A stretch of 64,000 nucleotides of DNA from positions 2,976,001 through 3,040,000 of the forward strand of contig NW_025408676.1 of the NCBI RefSeq assembly GCF_020360975.1, given 5' to 3'. Shown here in pieces: positions 49,954-61,437 of this stretch (the stretch's first letter is position 1; each line of letters opens with the position of its first letter). Made by a program: the position numbers and the translations under genes. The notes below the pieces were generated by a model, which was not told where the DNA came from, made no database searches, and worked only from the letters and a program-made list of their open reading frames with translations. Source of the stretch: Hirsutella rhossiliensis. Its lineage: Eukaryota; Ascomycota; Sordariomycetes; Hypocreales; Ophiocordycipitaceae.

Positions 49954-51352
49954 TCAACAAGCAGGTGGTGCTTCGAGGTTAATCTCCTTGACAGTGTTCT
50001 GCTCCGCAGTACTGGCCCGCACAAGATTGCCAAAGTACCTGAGCGCGGCGTGGCTATCGTTATGAAGCTTATCCATGTCGTCTCGCCGCTGCTCCAAATC
50101 CCGGACGGACCTATCCAGGCACACCCCGGACACTCTCAGCCGGGGTCCGGAGTACTTTGCGCACCCTGTCGGTGATGCGGGCAGAATTAGCATGCACGTA
50201 ATCTATCGCGGACAACTGTGCCGCAACCTTAACCGCCAGACGTCTGGGAACAGCGTGGGGGATCTGCTGGAGGATGTGCGCCATAGTGGCGGCGATAACT
50301 CGAGTACACGTCAGCTTTGCTGGCCGCGAATCAAGGGCAACCACATACGTACCTGCAATCAAGACTCCTGGAACAAGGAGCCGGCGGAAGCTGTTATTAT
50401 CTACAACGCGGGCCAACATCAGGGCTGGGTTCAACCACCCATGTAAGTCAGCCAAACGGCCGCCTACGGCAGTAGCCAGGGTGAGGGCCATGCCCGCATT
50501 AGCAAACTTCCCAGTCGAAACCAGCGGTTGCCAGTCAATGAAGTCTTGCAGCTCGATGGATATATCAACCTGTCTAGCTAATGAGTCTCGTTTTGTGAAG
50601 TGATTGGTGGCAGAAACCACAAAAACAACAACATCAATCTCTTCTTGTCGCGCAAATACAGCAGTTGTGTGAGTGGTATCGTGGTTCAAGCCTGGGGCGT
50701 CGATAAGAGTATTGTCCACCACCTCCTTGTTACTAAGTAGAGACTCGTCTGCCGTGCGCAGGTCGTTGACAAAGACCTTACCCTGTGTATACCGTGCGTC
50801 TGTCACGACCTGCTCAAGGTCTTGCAACGTGAAGACATCGCAGGCGTGTTGTGGAGTGGCGGCATGGACCTCTTCCAGATCCGAGTTCTTGGCGTTCAGC
50901 ACCTCGCAGAAGATGGCGGTACATGGTTGTTAATCCTCAGGAAGAATGCGGCGACGCAGTAGAGCATTGCAGAATGTCGATTTTCCGGCGTTCACGTCGC
51001 CGGTCACAAGAATCTTGCTCAACGGATCATTAATTCTCTCCCGCAGAGCCAGGAGCTGTCGAACGCAGGCGCCTATCTTCTCTTCTAGCATCGAGGCAAT
51101 GGCATCCTTTCCTAATCTTGGCACGAATTCATTATGAGAGGCACCGAATCTCACATCCAGCCGTAAAACGAGAAGCTCCGGCGCCGGTGGTGGCGAACCA
51201 TGTCCGTTGTTGTTGTCGACCGTGGGTTGCGTATGCGGTTTCGAGGAAGGGTCGTGTAACGGCCACGTAGATTGGTCTTGAACTGGTTGAAATCTCCCGC
51301 AGACCGCCGTTGCGTCCGGCATGCCGTTTGAGCTCCCGTCACGCAGGCACAT
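49954..51352 (-). pseudogene. Truncated, internally deleted mitofusin (FZO1) pseudogene
   Basis: Intact Fzo1 is the dynamin-like GTPase of the mitochondrial outer membrane that fuses mitochondria. Here the frame contains the P-loop G-D-V-N-A-G-K-S-T (about 50,975-51,001) and switch motif D-A-P-G-L-N (about 50,685-50,704). Three breaks are visible. An in-frame TAA (50,930-50,932) stands where the family has Gln after L-P-E-D, a single C-to-T change as RIP would make. The frame jumps after N-H-F-T (about 50,590) directly to the segment before the transmembrane region, losing several hundred residues including the rest of the GTPase domain. A frameshift near 50,110-50,150 separates the C-terminal part (to 49,954). 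The N-terminal region is also missing. An intact FZO1 must be elsewhere. Confidence 0.88.
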
Positions 51353-51994
51353 GTTTCATACCCTGTGCCGCCAAGCCTGGGATGGCCTGCCTCCAACAAG
51401 CCGTAGCCAGCCGGGGTGGCGGGCTGCAGTCAATCTTGGTCCGCGGGAGTCCGGCGCCCAACCGCCCCGTCTCGGCCTTTGGCGCGTGCACGAGGCGCTC
51501 CGAGGGACCGGGTCGCGGCATTGCCGTCATTTGTGAGCATAGCATCAGCCACACGTTCCGGTAACCTCGCCGATGGGGCCTACTCGTTGTGACCGCCGAC
51601 AGCCCCTTCTTTTCCCAGCCTTTGTGAAGGCCATGGGTCCTCGGCGGCATGGCAGACGCGTCGAGAAGGTTTGTCAGTCAGTCGTGGGTGCGTTGGAGAG
51701 GCCCGAGGTTGAAAGGGCCAAACCAGGGGCGTGAGGTGAGAGATGGAAGCCCCACCTTGTTGTCGTGCCTGCACTGTACCGAGTACTTTTCAGAGCTCAC
51801 CTCAACGTGACCTGTCCTGTCCTCGGCAGCAGCAGCAACAAGAAAGTCCAGCGAGCGCCATAGCCGAGTTGATGAGGAATCGCCATCACCGGCATAATCG
51901 TCCCTGGTAAAGACCTCCTTATTGTCTCCTTCAGGCGCCGGCCGCACGCACCGACTGTCCTGTCCCACCGACGCGCCAGCTCCTCATCTTCACC
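51353..51994. promoter_or_regulatory. Intergenic region upstream of VMA22
   Basis: It lies between the head of the FZO1 fragment and the VMA22 start codon. It must hold the VMA22 promoter and 5' UTR. Overlapping open frames on both strands are a by-product of GC-rich composition. No specific element identified. Confidence 0.4.
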
Positions 51995-52663
51995 ATGGCC
52001 GCTGAGCAACAGCACATCGACGACCTTTTGCAGCGCTATCTCGGCCTCTTAGACGACTATGTGCGCCTCCGAGGGCTGCTGTCGGGCCTCCAAGCCGATG
52101 TTTATCAGAACATTGCACGAGCCAACTTTTCCGCCGAGCGCGGCATGAGATTCGGCCAGGACAGCTACGACGAGAGGATGCGCGCGACGCGGCTGCTCAG
52201 CATCCACCAGGACAAGGCCAATGTGCCCGTCTTCACCGTCAGCCGAGCCGCCGCCCATGCTCCTGCGCCGTCCTCTGCTGCTGCCGAAGCCCCTATCGCG
52301 GACGGCGAGAAGCAGCCCGAGGAGGACGAGGATGAACGGCCTGGCGAGGAGCACAAAGGAGTCGGAAGGACAGCAGATCGTGAGCAGGCGCCCACGCCAG
52401 CCAAGGACCCGTTGCGCTGGTTCGGCCTCTTGGCCCCGGCAGCACTGCGCAAGGCGCAGGGCCTATCCATCGAGATGGTGGAGCAGGGCATCCCGCAACT
52501 TGCGTCGGTCCACGCCGAGATGCTGAGCGTTGAGATCGAGGTGCGGCGGGCGCGGAAGCGGCGGGCCAAAGGGCTGGCTTCCGAGACAAAGCGGGAAGTC
52601 GAGGGTGCGCAGGCACGAGTTTCCGAGGCACAAACCCGTCGGGAGACTGTCGAGACGGGCTGA
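51995..52663 (+). CDS. VMA22: V-ATPase assembly protein Vma22 (CCDC115 family)
   Basis: A 222-residue protein in one exon. Vma22 acts in the endoplasmic reticulum with Vma12 and Vma21 in assembling the membrane sector of the vacuolar proton pump. The N-terminal helix (residues about 5-35) has the family pattern I-D-x-L-L-x-R-Y-L-x-L-L-D-x-Y, followed by I-A-R-A-N-F-S-A-E-R-G and Y-G/F-G-Q-D-x-Y-D-E (about 47-66). The middle (about 85-135) is acidic and low in complexity. The C-terminal K-D-P-L-R-W-F-G and A-L-R-x-A-Q blocks (about 138-155) and E-M-x-x-x-E-I-E helix (about 172-190) are the second conserved part. No membrane segment, as expected. The start ATG is in a good context (CACCATGGCC). 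It converges with the neurochondrin-family gene 203 bp downstream. No frame damage. Confidence 0.9.
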   Translation: MAAEQQHIDDLLQRYLGLLDDYVRLRGLLSGLQADVYQNIARANFSAERGMRFGQDSYDERMRATRLLSIHQDKANVPVFTVSRAAAHAPAPSSAAAEAPIADGEKQPEEDEDERPGEEHKGVGRTADREQAPTPAKDPLRWFGLLAPAALRKAQGLSIEMVEQGIPQLASVHAEMLSVEIEVRRARKRRAKGLASETKREVEGAQARVSEAQTRRETVETG

Positions 52664-52866
52664 GACGCCCGCCACACGTGGATGGTTTCTGGGCCGGGCA
52701 CGTCTCACGGTGGCGACGAGGAGAAACAGAGCTAGAACGCCAGCAACGATCACGGCGAGCGACCGGCAGCTTTTCCATACGAATAGATTCATTTTGAAGA
52801 GATGCAGCGTTGCCAGCAGCTCGGGCCCTGCGGTCAAGACCGGCGGCTGTGGAGGCACGACAGGCC

Positions 52867-54901
52867 TCAGCTACCGTGTGCCTCCAGCCCGCCCAGGGTA
52901 TCGATGACGTCCTCCATGGCTTCCCTGACAAAGCTATCCCGCCCAATGCACCGACTTAGCTGTGTCGCAATGCCACTGATGGCGTCGATGGAGTGTCTAT
53001 ATCTGCCTTGCATCCCCCCGCTCGCCCTCGCCAGCAGCGTGCAGGAGAGCTGTAGCACTGCAACCTGGAACTCTTGCACCTCGGGCGGCCGTTCCTGGGG
53101 GGAGAGGTCCCAGGCGGCGACGGTGGTAATGAGATTCATCCACTCTTCTGTTGTACCGCCTGATTCCTGTTCCACCACCTGAAGAAGAATGCGAACGATC
53201 TCAGTTCCGCGAGAGGCCTCGCCTTCGTGGCTCATGGCCGAGGCATTGCGGAATATCTCGGCCAAGTCCTTGCTCAATATCTGCCATCCGTCATGGCGCA
53301 AGAATAGCTCCCGCCCTTGATCCAGGACCACCAATGCCTCCAACGCGACCAGTACGGGCGATCTGAAGTCGAGTTTCTCCGGAGTGCTCGCCCGGTAGAG
53401 GTCCATGAACATGTCGACCAGCCCCGTTGCCTCTTTGCGCAGCAGCTTATTCTCGTCTTCTCGCAGCCACAGGGCCAGAGCGCGGACAGCAGAGAGGATG
53501 AAGGGATCGTCGTTGGCTGCGTTGGCGATGGAGTCCCATGTCAGCGTTCGGTGAGAGCCGGTCGAAGTCTCGGCGTTGCCGACCCGAGCGTCGGGATGCA
53601 AACCCATGGCACCCGCCACAGAGGCATCCCACCGATCCCGGAGATACTCGATTGTGACGGACATTGTATCTGATATTCCCTTTCGAATCTTGAGCAGACT
53701 GTCTGGGGACATGGCAAGGCCCTCGAGCGACTCTTCTTCGAGCGATCGAACCAGATGCCCTATGAAGATGCAGATGATGTCGAACGCCGACGCCAGCCGC
53801 CTGGACGTTGCGGAATATCCTGGCGTGTTCAGCTGCTCTAGGAGCAATGGCGCCGATGACCGAATGTCGATGAGAAGGAGGCTGATGAGCAGATATGCAA
53901 AGGGCTTGTCCTCCTTTTTGCTGTCCGTGAACAGGAGCTTCGGTGTCGTCGAGGGATAGGCCTGCAGAAGGGATGCGGTCGCGTTGGTGTAGGCAGACCT
54001 TGCTTCACTCGAGGGCCGACTTGTCACGATGGCTTGGATGTAGCCAGAGATTGCTTTGAGCCATCTTGGCTCCGTGGGTAGAATCTAGGCATGGAGTGAG
54101 CATCGGGTCTGCTGCAGCTCACTTGTGTTTAGCTTACCGTGGAGTCGGCTTGCCGCAGGAATGACGCGAGAAACTCGAGCAAAGTGATTGCGTCGGTGCC
54201 AGTAAATGACGACGTGAGGCTCTGAATCGTTTCGTCTATCCTGTGGGACAGTGCTCGTTTGTCCTCGACGCCTGCCATGCTGTTGAGCCAGGCGAAGCGA
54301 AGGATGTCCAGGACAAGGGCATTGGCAGGGGCAATCTCGGTGAGAGGGCTCAAGTCTTGGACACCGACGAGGGCGCGGGCTCCCTCGGGGGAGCTTGCCA
54401 GGGTGTGGAGGAGCTGCAGGACGAGCTTGGTGGTCTCCTCAGAGCTGGCGACGCAGAGTTAGGACCAGGGAATAGGCGGTCGATGGTCAAGTTTGCCCAC
54501 CTGTGCAGCACGGCATCAACGAGCCCGGGTATCCGGCCCGTCAACTTGGGCTCGGCCCTCAGCTGCGTGGGAAGAAGGGCGGCAAAGGTGTGCAGGACCG
54601 AGACGGCCAGGTCGAGCATCTCCTTGGCGTTCTTGTTTGACGGGTTGGAGCCGGTCAGCAGCAGCCTGTCGAGAAACTTGGACGAGAGGCTCTGCCACAG
54701 AAACTGCACGGCCTGGTCATCCTGGCGGAGCTGGGGCGAGTTGTCGAGGACCGACTTGAGCAGAGCGAGGCCGACGAACCTCTGCGTGTCGTCCTTTGCC
54801 CGCAAGAGGTCGCAGATCTTGGCGACGTCGGCAGCCGGTCCACCGGGCACGGCAGGGCTTGCGCCGCCGCTCTGGAGAGGCTCTGAGCCTGTCGGATCCA
54901 T
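52867..54901 (-). CDS. Neurochondrin-family protein
   Basis: Three exons: 54,901-54,501, 54,444-54,138 and 54,084-52,867, giving 641 residues. The introns (56 and 53 nt) have a GTGGGC donor with CAG acceptor and a GTAAGC donor with TAG acceptor, and the frames join exactly. The protein is all-helical, armadillo-like in character, with Leu-rich repeats throughout. The N-terminal block (about residues 15-65) with I-C-D-L-L-R-A-K-D-D-T-Q-R-F-V-G-L is typical of the neurochondrin family (DUF1941). There is no signal peptide or transmembrane segment. The molecular role in fungi is not known to me. The start (ATC ATG GAT) precedes the first conserved block by about 17 residues. It shares a divergent intergenic region with the CLC gene. 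Confidence 0.85.
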
Positions 54902-55399
54902 GATTGTGGATGTGATTGTGAAGAAGACGGCTTTTTCGAGGTCCGCACCAAGGGCACGTTCAAGGCGCCATGGCCGCGGGCGGGAGTAAGAAAGTTTGCA
55001 AGCTGTTGGAGTAAGTGAGAGACTGCAGGTGACGGAGAATCTACTCGGGCAACAAGACGTCGTTTTCGATGATTGATGAAGGCTCAGTTGACAATGTCGT
55101 GATGGTGGTTGGTGGAGACGAGATTCGAGCTCGATCTCGCGGTACGGAGAGGTACTTGCACGGTCTGACATGTGCTAATGATCAAGTATCCACAGTTGCC
55201 TTTCAAGGCCCTGGACCAACTTGCAATGACGTCCTCGACTACCTCATCTTTCAACTGTTTCTAGCATCCCCAAGTACCAACTCGACACCTCACTAACACT
55301 CCGTCGCATCAGCCTCTCTCCCAGAGACACGAAGCGGCAACGTATGTACAAGAATTCTGCCATCCTCCCAACCCGGCACACGCAGATTCGGAAAATGGG
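54902..55399. promoter_or_regulatory. Divergent promoter region, neurochondrin-family gene and CLC
   Basis: The 498 bp between two start codons pointing away from each other must contain both promoters and 5' UTRs. No clear TATA box or named binding site is visible. Confidence 0.5.
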
Positions 55400-55529
55400 A
55401 TGAGCCGCAGCACCATGTCTAGGGCTGCCCCGAGCGACCATGCATTCGCCTCGGCCTCGTCGTCGTCTCACTCGCCCCCGGCGTACACGCCGCCTCCCTC
55501 GGACGGCCGCGACGAGCTCGACTTCTTGG

Positions 55530-55563
<34 letters not shown>

Positions 55564-58419
55564 AGAAGATGTCTCGCTCGCCCGCCATCCAGGCGACGGC
55601 GACGTCCTCGACGACGACCCCACCGCCGACGGCTTGACCGTGCCGCTGTCCTTTAAGCGCAAGCCGAAGCCGTCGCTGCTGTCGGCGCCCTCGCGATTCT
55701 TCTCCCTCGCCGCCCGCTCGCGGCGCCCCGACCTTTCGTCCCCCCGGCGCCAGCAGTCGCCCGCCGCCTCGCATGGCCTCGGCCCGGCGGCGGCCAAGGA
55801 TGGACTGCCGCTCGACTGGCACACCGAGGGCCCCGGCCGCCGCGTCGGCTACGAGGACCTGACGGCCATTGACTGGATCTTCGAATATACAAAGGAGCGC
55901 CAGAGGCTGCGCGCGCTGTCGAGCGCGAGCGGTCTGCTCGGCTACTTCAAGCACCTGCTGGATGCCAGCCAGGTCTGGATTGTCCTGGTCCTCACCGGCC
56001 TCCTCGTCGGCGCCATTGCTGCCGTCATCGACATCACAACCGACTGGCTGGCCGACCTCAAGCTGGGATTCTGCTCCAGCGGCCCTGAGGAGGACACTTT
56101 ACCTCAACAAGAACTTCTGCTGCTACGGATACGACCAGGGCTCCAACTGCCTGGGCTGGAAGTACTGGAGCGATGCCTCGGCGTCCATGGCGGCGGCGGC
56201 AAGTGGGTTATTGAATACTTCTTCTTCCTCGTCTTTCAGTACGCAAGCTTCTCTTGGGCTTTTCGGCGAGTGCTAATACGGGCATCAAGGTCACTCTGGC
56301 ATACTGCGCTGCCCTGCTTGTTCAGGAGTATGCCATCCTCGCCAAGCACAGCGGCATCCCGGAGATCAAGACCATCCTGGGCGGCTTCGTCATGCGCAGG
56401 CTGCTCGGGACCTGGACGCTCGTTACCAAATCGCTCGGCCTGGTGCGTTTCTTGTCCCATCCGTGCTCTCCGGCTGTGTTGGCTCACCAGCAGCAGATTC
56501 TAGCCGTCGGCTCTGGCATGTGGCTGGGAAAGGAGGGCCCGCTTGTTCACGTCGCCTGCTGTTGCGCAAACCTCTTCATCAAACTCTTTGGCAACATCAG
56601 ATACAACGAGGGTGAGCCTGCCGCCCCGCACGCTCCTTTGGAGGCAGACGGCTGACTCGACCCAGCTCGCAAGCGAGAGGTGCTCTCTGCGGCCGCCGCA
56701 TCGGGCATTTCGGTTGCGTTTGGCTCCCCCATCGGCGGCGTCTTGTTCAGTCTCGAGGTACTCGCAGCCCTTCTCTCGCCACTGCTTCACACTTGACTCG
56801 GCTGACGCTGCAACAGCAACTCTCGTACTACTTCCCGGACAAGACCATGTGGCAGAGCTTCGTCTGCGCCATGACGGCCGCCGTCGCGCTCCAAGCCTTG
56901 GACCCCTTTCGCTCCGGCAAGCTCGTCTTGTACCAGACAAAGTACAGCGTCGACTGGCACGGCTTCGAGATTGTCCCCTATGCGCTCCTGGGCATCTTCG
57001 GGGTATGTCCCTTGTCCTTTGCCGTGTCCGGCACCCGTCATCCGTTGCCTCCGTGTTGGGCTGACCAACCCCCGGCAGGGCGTGTACGGCGGCCTCTTCA
57101 TCAAGGCCAACATGGCCGTCGCGCGGTGGAAAAAGGCCACGGCCTGGCTGCCCGGGCCTGTTGCGCAGGTGTCGGCCGTGGCGCTGTTGACGGCCCTCAT
57201 CAACTACCCCAACTTCTACATGAAGGTGCAGTCGTCGGAGCTCGTGTCCAACCTCTTTGCCGACTGCGCGCGGGTCCTCGACGACCAGGTCGGCCTGTGC
57301 AAGACGGGCGCTGCGTCGGCCAGCACCATTGTCCTGCTCATCTTGGCCGCCGTGCTGGGCTTCCTGCTCGCCACAATCACGTTTGGCCTGCAGATCCCCG
57401 CGGGCATCATCCTGCCGTCCATGGCCATTGGCGCCCTCACGGGCCGCGCCGTCGGCATCGTCATGGAGATCTGGGTTGCCAGCCACCCGGGCTTTATCGT
57501 CTTCGCGTCGTCGTGCGCGCCCGACACCCCCTGCGTCACGCCCGGCACCTACGCCATCGTCGGCGCCGCGGCGGCCCTCGCCGGCGTCACGCGCATGACC
57601 GTGTCCATTGTCGTCATCATGTTTGAGCTCACGGGCGCCCTGACGTACGTGCTGCCCATCATGGTGGCCGTCATGCTGTCCAAGGGTGGGCGACGCCTTC
57701 GCGCCGCGGCATCTACGAGTCGTGGATCCACCTCAACGAGTACCCCTTCTCGACAGCAGCGAGGAGATTGCCATCCCCGACGTGCCCGCCGCCCAGATCA
57801 TGACGCGCATCGAGGACCTCGTCGTCCTCACCGCCACGGGCCACAGCATCGCCTCCTCACCACCATCCTGCACATGCACCCCTACCGCGGCTTCCCGTCA
57901 TCTCGGACCCGCGCGACGCCGTCCTGCTCGGCTACATCTCACGCGCCGAGCTGAGCTACAACATCCGCACCGCCGCCGCGCCGCCGCGCTCCCTGCCGCC
58001 CGACACCGAGGTCTTCTTCGCCCACCAGCCCCTCGCCGACCCGCGCTCCACCCTCGACCTGCGCCCCTGGATGGACCAGACGCCCCTGACCCTCCCCTCG
58101 CGCACCAGCCTGCACCTCGCCGTCTCCTACTTCCGGAAGCTCGGCCTGCGCTACGTCCTCTTCAGCGACCGTGGCGTCCTCCACGGCCTGCTGACCAAGA
58201 AGGACGTCTGGTACGTCCTCGACGGCGGCGGCGACGACGACGCCGCTGCCCGCCGCGCTGGCCTTCTCCCGCGCCGCCGTCGCCGCCGATGGGATCAGGC
58301 GCCGCGCCTCCTCGCTCGAGGAGGCGGGGGTCGAGGAGCGCGGGCTGCTGCGCGGCGAGGATGCGACGACGGATGACGGAGAGGGCATGGCCGACGAGGA
58401 TAGACGCTCGATACTGTAG
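55400..58419 (+). CDS. CLC chloride channel/antiporter, with multiple apparent indels
   Basis: This is a fungal CLC transporter of Golgi/vacuolar type (like yeast Gef1). A long acidic, Ser/Pro-rich N-terminus (to about 55,830) precedes the membrane domain. Motifs seen are H-S-G-I-P-E-I-K (56,347 on), G-K-E-G-P-L-V-H (56,527-56,550; the second Glu is the gating glutamate typical of proton-coupled exchangers) and [12 protein letters not shown] (to 56,757). C-terminal CBS domains lie at about 57,780-58,230, and the stop is TAG 58,417-58,419. Introns: 56,238-56,289, 56,443-56,496, 56,612-56,665, 56,758-56,816 and 57,003-57,078. The protein continues but changes frame near 56,095, 56,176, 56,237, 57,685, 57,705, 57,750, 57,857, 57,897 and 58,241-58,262. 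Most sites miss one base in a C or G run, so consensus errors are likelier than a pseudogene. An alternative start is 55,415. Confidence 0.88.
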
Positions 58420-58905
58420 AGGGGCATCGACGGTGCCGTGCCGCCTGGGCGAAGAATGGGAGAGAACAAGGGCAAGACGGGGCATCTCGACGGAAGCACC
58501 ACGGGAGAACGAGGAGGAGAAGGATCAGAGCCCAAGGCGCATGCTAATAATATTTTTAAAAACTTTTTATATTCCATCTCGTACCAACGAGTAGCATGGC
58601 GCAACGTCACCCCAGCGCGCAAAAAAAAACACCTCATGTATAACAATCAGGATATGGTCTATCATCACCGAGATCAAGTCAGAGTGAACAAGAAAGGAGA
58701 AACTCGGCAAACACACCCATCATCCCATGTCCCGACAATACGTTCGTGCAATGCCGCCGTGAACCGTCCCAAAGCCCTGTACCGTGTCTAGTTTCGCCCG
58801 CGCCATCTCTGCCTCTGCTGAACCTCCCTGTGAAGCCAAAATTGCAAAAAAAACGGTACCTTTCCTCCTCCGCCAACTCCCGCCGGGGCTTCCGCCGCCA
58901 GCCCG
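58420..58905. terminator. Convergent 3' region of CLC and CTP synthase
   Basis: It contains AT-rich stretches with AATATTTTTAAAAAC (about 58,549) and A-runs (58,621 and 58,848) that could serve as polyadenylation regions for the two converging genes. No gene here. Confidence 0.45.
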
Positions 58906-61079
58906 TCAAAACTTGGTACCGTCCAGGGCCCCGTTGACAACCAGCGTCTTCTCCTTGAGGGCGTCCTGCGTCACCTTGGCAGCCGGCGGCGGCGGCGACG
59001 AAGCCCAGGTAGGGGCGCGAGGGGTCGAGGACGCGGCTCAGGTACTCGGGGTGGTACTGCACGCCGACGAACCACGGGTGGTCGGAGTTCAAACACCTCC
59101 ATGCGGTTGCCCGAGTCGTCCTTGCCGACAAACGTCATGCCGGCCGCTTCGAGCTCGTCGACGTAGTCGGGGTTCACCTCGTAGCGATGGCGGTGGCGCT
59201 CCTCGATGACGGTGGCTTCGCCGTACAGCGCCCGGAGCTTGCTGTGGTCGCTGCCGGGCTGGAAGTGCGTCGCCCGCGAGCCGAGGCGCATCGTGCCGCC
59301 CATGGTGTCTTTGGAACCTTCGGGCATAAAGATGATGACGCGGTGTTCGGCCTGGGCATCAAACTCCTCCGACGTGGCCTTGGCCTTGCCGCAGACGTGC
59401 CTCGCGTACTCGATCACGGCAATCTGCATGCCAAGACAGATGCCCAGGAAGGGCCTCTTGCGCTCACGAGCATACTGGGCCGCCTTGATCATGCCCTCGG
59501 TGCCGCGCTGGCCAAAGCCGCCGGGGACCAGGATGCCGGCGGCGGTGGAGACCTGGTGCCACGCCTTGTAGAAGCCGACGGGTCGCTGTGCTGCGTCTTG
59601 TCTTCCAGCTGCTCAGAATCGACCCATATTAGGTTTAGTTTTCGACCGCACCGCATCGTCGAGTGCTCTAGGGACTTGACGACGGATAGGTAGGCGTCAG
59701 GAGTTCAACGTACTTGCCCACCAGGGCGATGTCAATCTTCTCCGAGTGCTCCTGCGGAATGATTGTGTTCCACTTCTTCCAGACTTCTGCGCCCTTGGTC
59801 ACCAGGGCCGGCGTCAGCGACACCTTGTCGAGGACCAGTGCGTGGCGCAGGAGCTCGAGAAGGCCCTGTTGCTCCAGCAAGATGGGGACCTGGTAGATGG
59901 TGGGCATATCGCGGACAGCCACGACCTGCTCGACCTCGACCTGGCAGCTCTGGGCAATCTTGCCCATGGTGACCTTTTCCAGGGGTCGCTCGCAGCGGCA
60001 CGCAATCTTTTCCCGGGTTAGCATAGTAGTATGAAGAGCGAGCGGGACGGGAACGCTCTTACCAAGTCAGGGATGAGGCCAGCACTACGGACACTCTTAA
60101 CGGCGTATTGGGTGGGTTTCGTCTTTTGTTCCCCGTTGACAATGGGGATGTATGAGACGAGGATGTTGATGAAGTTGCCCTTGCCGGCCTTGTGCTGGAG
60201 CTGAGGAGGGCCTCGACGAAAGGCATGCTCTCGATATCGCCAACGGTGCCGCCCTTGATTCGACGTTAGAGGAACAAGGAACGGGAGGCGGCAGAGCGGC
60301 GGGCACATACCAACTCGACTAAGGCGTCATGTTAGTCGCGGCGGACACGGGGACCCAAGATGCAGCAACATACCACGCACACGTCCGGCTCCGAGTCGGA
60401 CCCGTCAACGGGGATCTTGGAGACGCGCTCGATGTGGTCGATGATGGCAGAGGTGACGTGGGAACGACCTGACGGTGCGGCCCAGGTAGCGCCGCGGCGC
60501 TCCCTTTCAATGACATGCTTGTATATCTTGCCCGTGGTGATGTTGTTGTCTCTGGTAAGGTCAAGGCCCAGATAGCTAGCAGCAACAAGGTCAGCTCGGG
60601 GGCGCTTCGGGGCCCGCTGCCATACCGCTCGTAGTTTCCAAGATCCAGATCAGACTCTCCGCCGTCTTTGAGCACAAAGCACTCTCCGTGCCTTTTTTTT
60701 TTTTGGGTGAACCGTCAGCAAAGCCAGCGACGAGAGCAGAGCAGCTCGGGCTCACTCTTTGGGGTTCATGGTGCCGGCGTCGACATTGATGTACGGGTCG
60801 ATCTTGATAGCCTATATGCAGGCTCGTCAGCCCAGATTGGAAACCGGGCTTCATGTCCGACAGGCATACCGTGACTTTGAGGCCAATCGTTTTGAGCAAC
60901 AGCCCCGCCGACGAAGCTTGAGTGCGTCAGCGAGGAAACCGGGCGTCCGAGGCGAGCAGCATACCGATGATACCTTGCCCACGCCGCTCACCACACCTGC
61001 AAGCAGAGAGAGGCACCAGACGAGACGAGTACGAGCGCGAGAGGGGATACCGACCTCCAGAGACCAGCACGTACTTCAT
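58906..61079 (-). CDS. URA7: CTP synthase
   Basis: It makes CTP from UTP, ATP and glutamine in the cytosol. Exons as read on minus: 61,079-61,055 (donor uncertain), 60,996-60,965, 60,916-60,870, 60,811-60,756, 60,691-60,626, 60,575-60,374, 60,318-60,311, 60,253-60,063 and 60,006-58,906. The synthetase domain starts M-K-Y-V-L-V-S-G-G. The blocks [13 protein letters not shown] and G-G-T-V-G-D-I-E-S are present. The glutaminase domain has the nucleophile loop G-I-C-L-G-M-Q (about 59,423-59,447) and Q-Y-H-P-E-Y. The protein ends G-T-K-F before TGA at 58,908-58,906. Single- or double-base losses break the frame near 59,573, 59,702, 59,080, 58,975, 60,203, 60,450-60,490 (three) and at the GGG of exon 2. 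They look like homopolymer errors, since the conserved sequence resumes each time. Confidence 0.9.
60311..60318 (-). other. 8-nt microexon of CTP synthase
   Basis: TCGAGTTG is bounded by an upstream intron with GTATGTT donor, GACTAACA branch site and CCTTAG acceptor, and by a downstream intron with GTATGTG donor, CTCTAACG branch site and a CAAG acceptor. It supplies the Glu-Leu between C-V and G-G-T-V-G-D in the protein. With one G probably lost from the previous exon end, the frame is right. Confidence 0.75.
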
Positions 61080-61437
61080 CTTGTCGGTTGCGCAACGAGC
61101 AATTGGCGGACCAATCTGCAAGGCCCGCGAAAAATTGGCGTTTGCCGGACGGGCGAGTAGGAGGTAAGTTGGGAAGATGACTCAGGCCCCGTTTTTCACA
61201 TTGGCGTGGCGCGCGGGGGCTGGCGGGGCGCGAAGAGGAAAAGAGCTGTCTCAACTTCAGCACAGCAGCATCGACAAGGCCGAGCAAACATCTATTCCGC
61301 GTCGTGGATACGTAAACATCCAACCACTTCGTGCCCCGTATCCTCGTGCCGTTGACCCAGCGTCGAAGCGATCCTCATGCACCCGCCCACGTCGCGACAC
61401 GACCTGAGTCATGCAACACGCGACACGTAGTAATTCG
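61080..61437 (-). promoter_or_regulatory. Region between DNA ligase stop and CTP synthase start
   Basis: Both genes lie on the minus strand, so these 358 bp hold the ligase 3' UTR and the CTP synthase promoter. No gene or clear motif. Confidence 0.45.

Noticed and set aside
51339..51990. Several overlapping frames upstream of VMA22, including a possible N-terminus for the FZO1 fragment
   Set aside because: None carries the mitofusin N-terminal pattern, and they overlap on both strands as GC-rich shadow frames do.
55400..58419. CLC gene as a true pseudogene
   Set aside because: The damage is almost only one-base loss in C/G runs, splice sites and motifs are intact, and neighbouring essential genes show the same pattern, which fits consensus error better.
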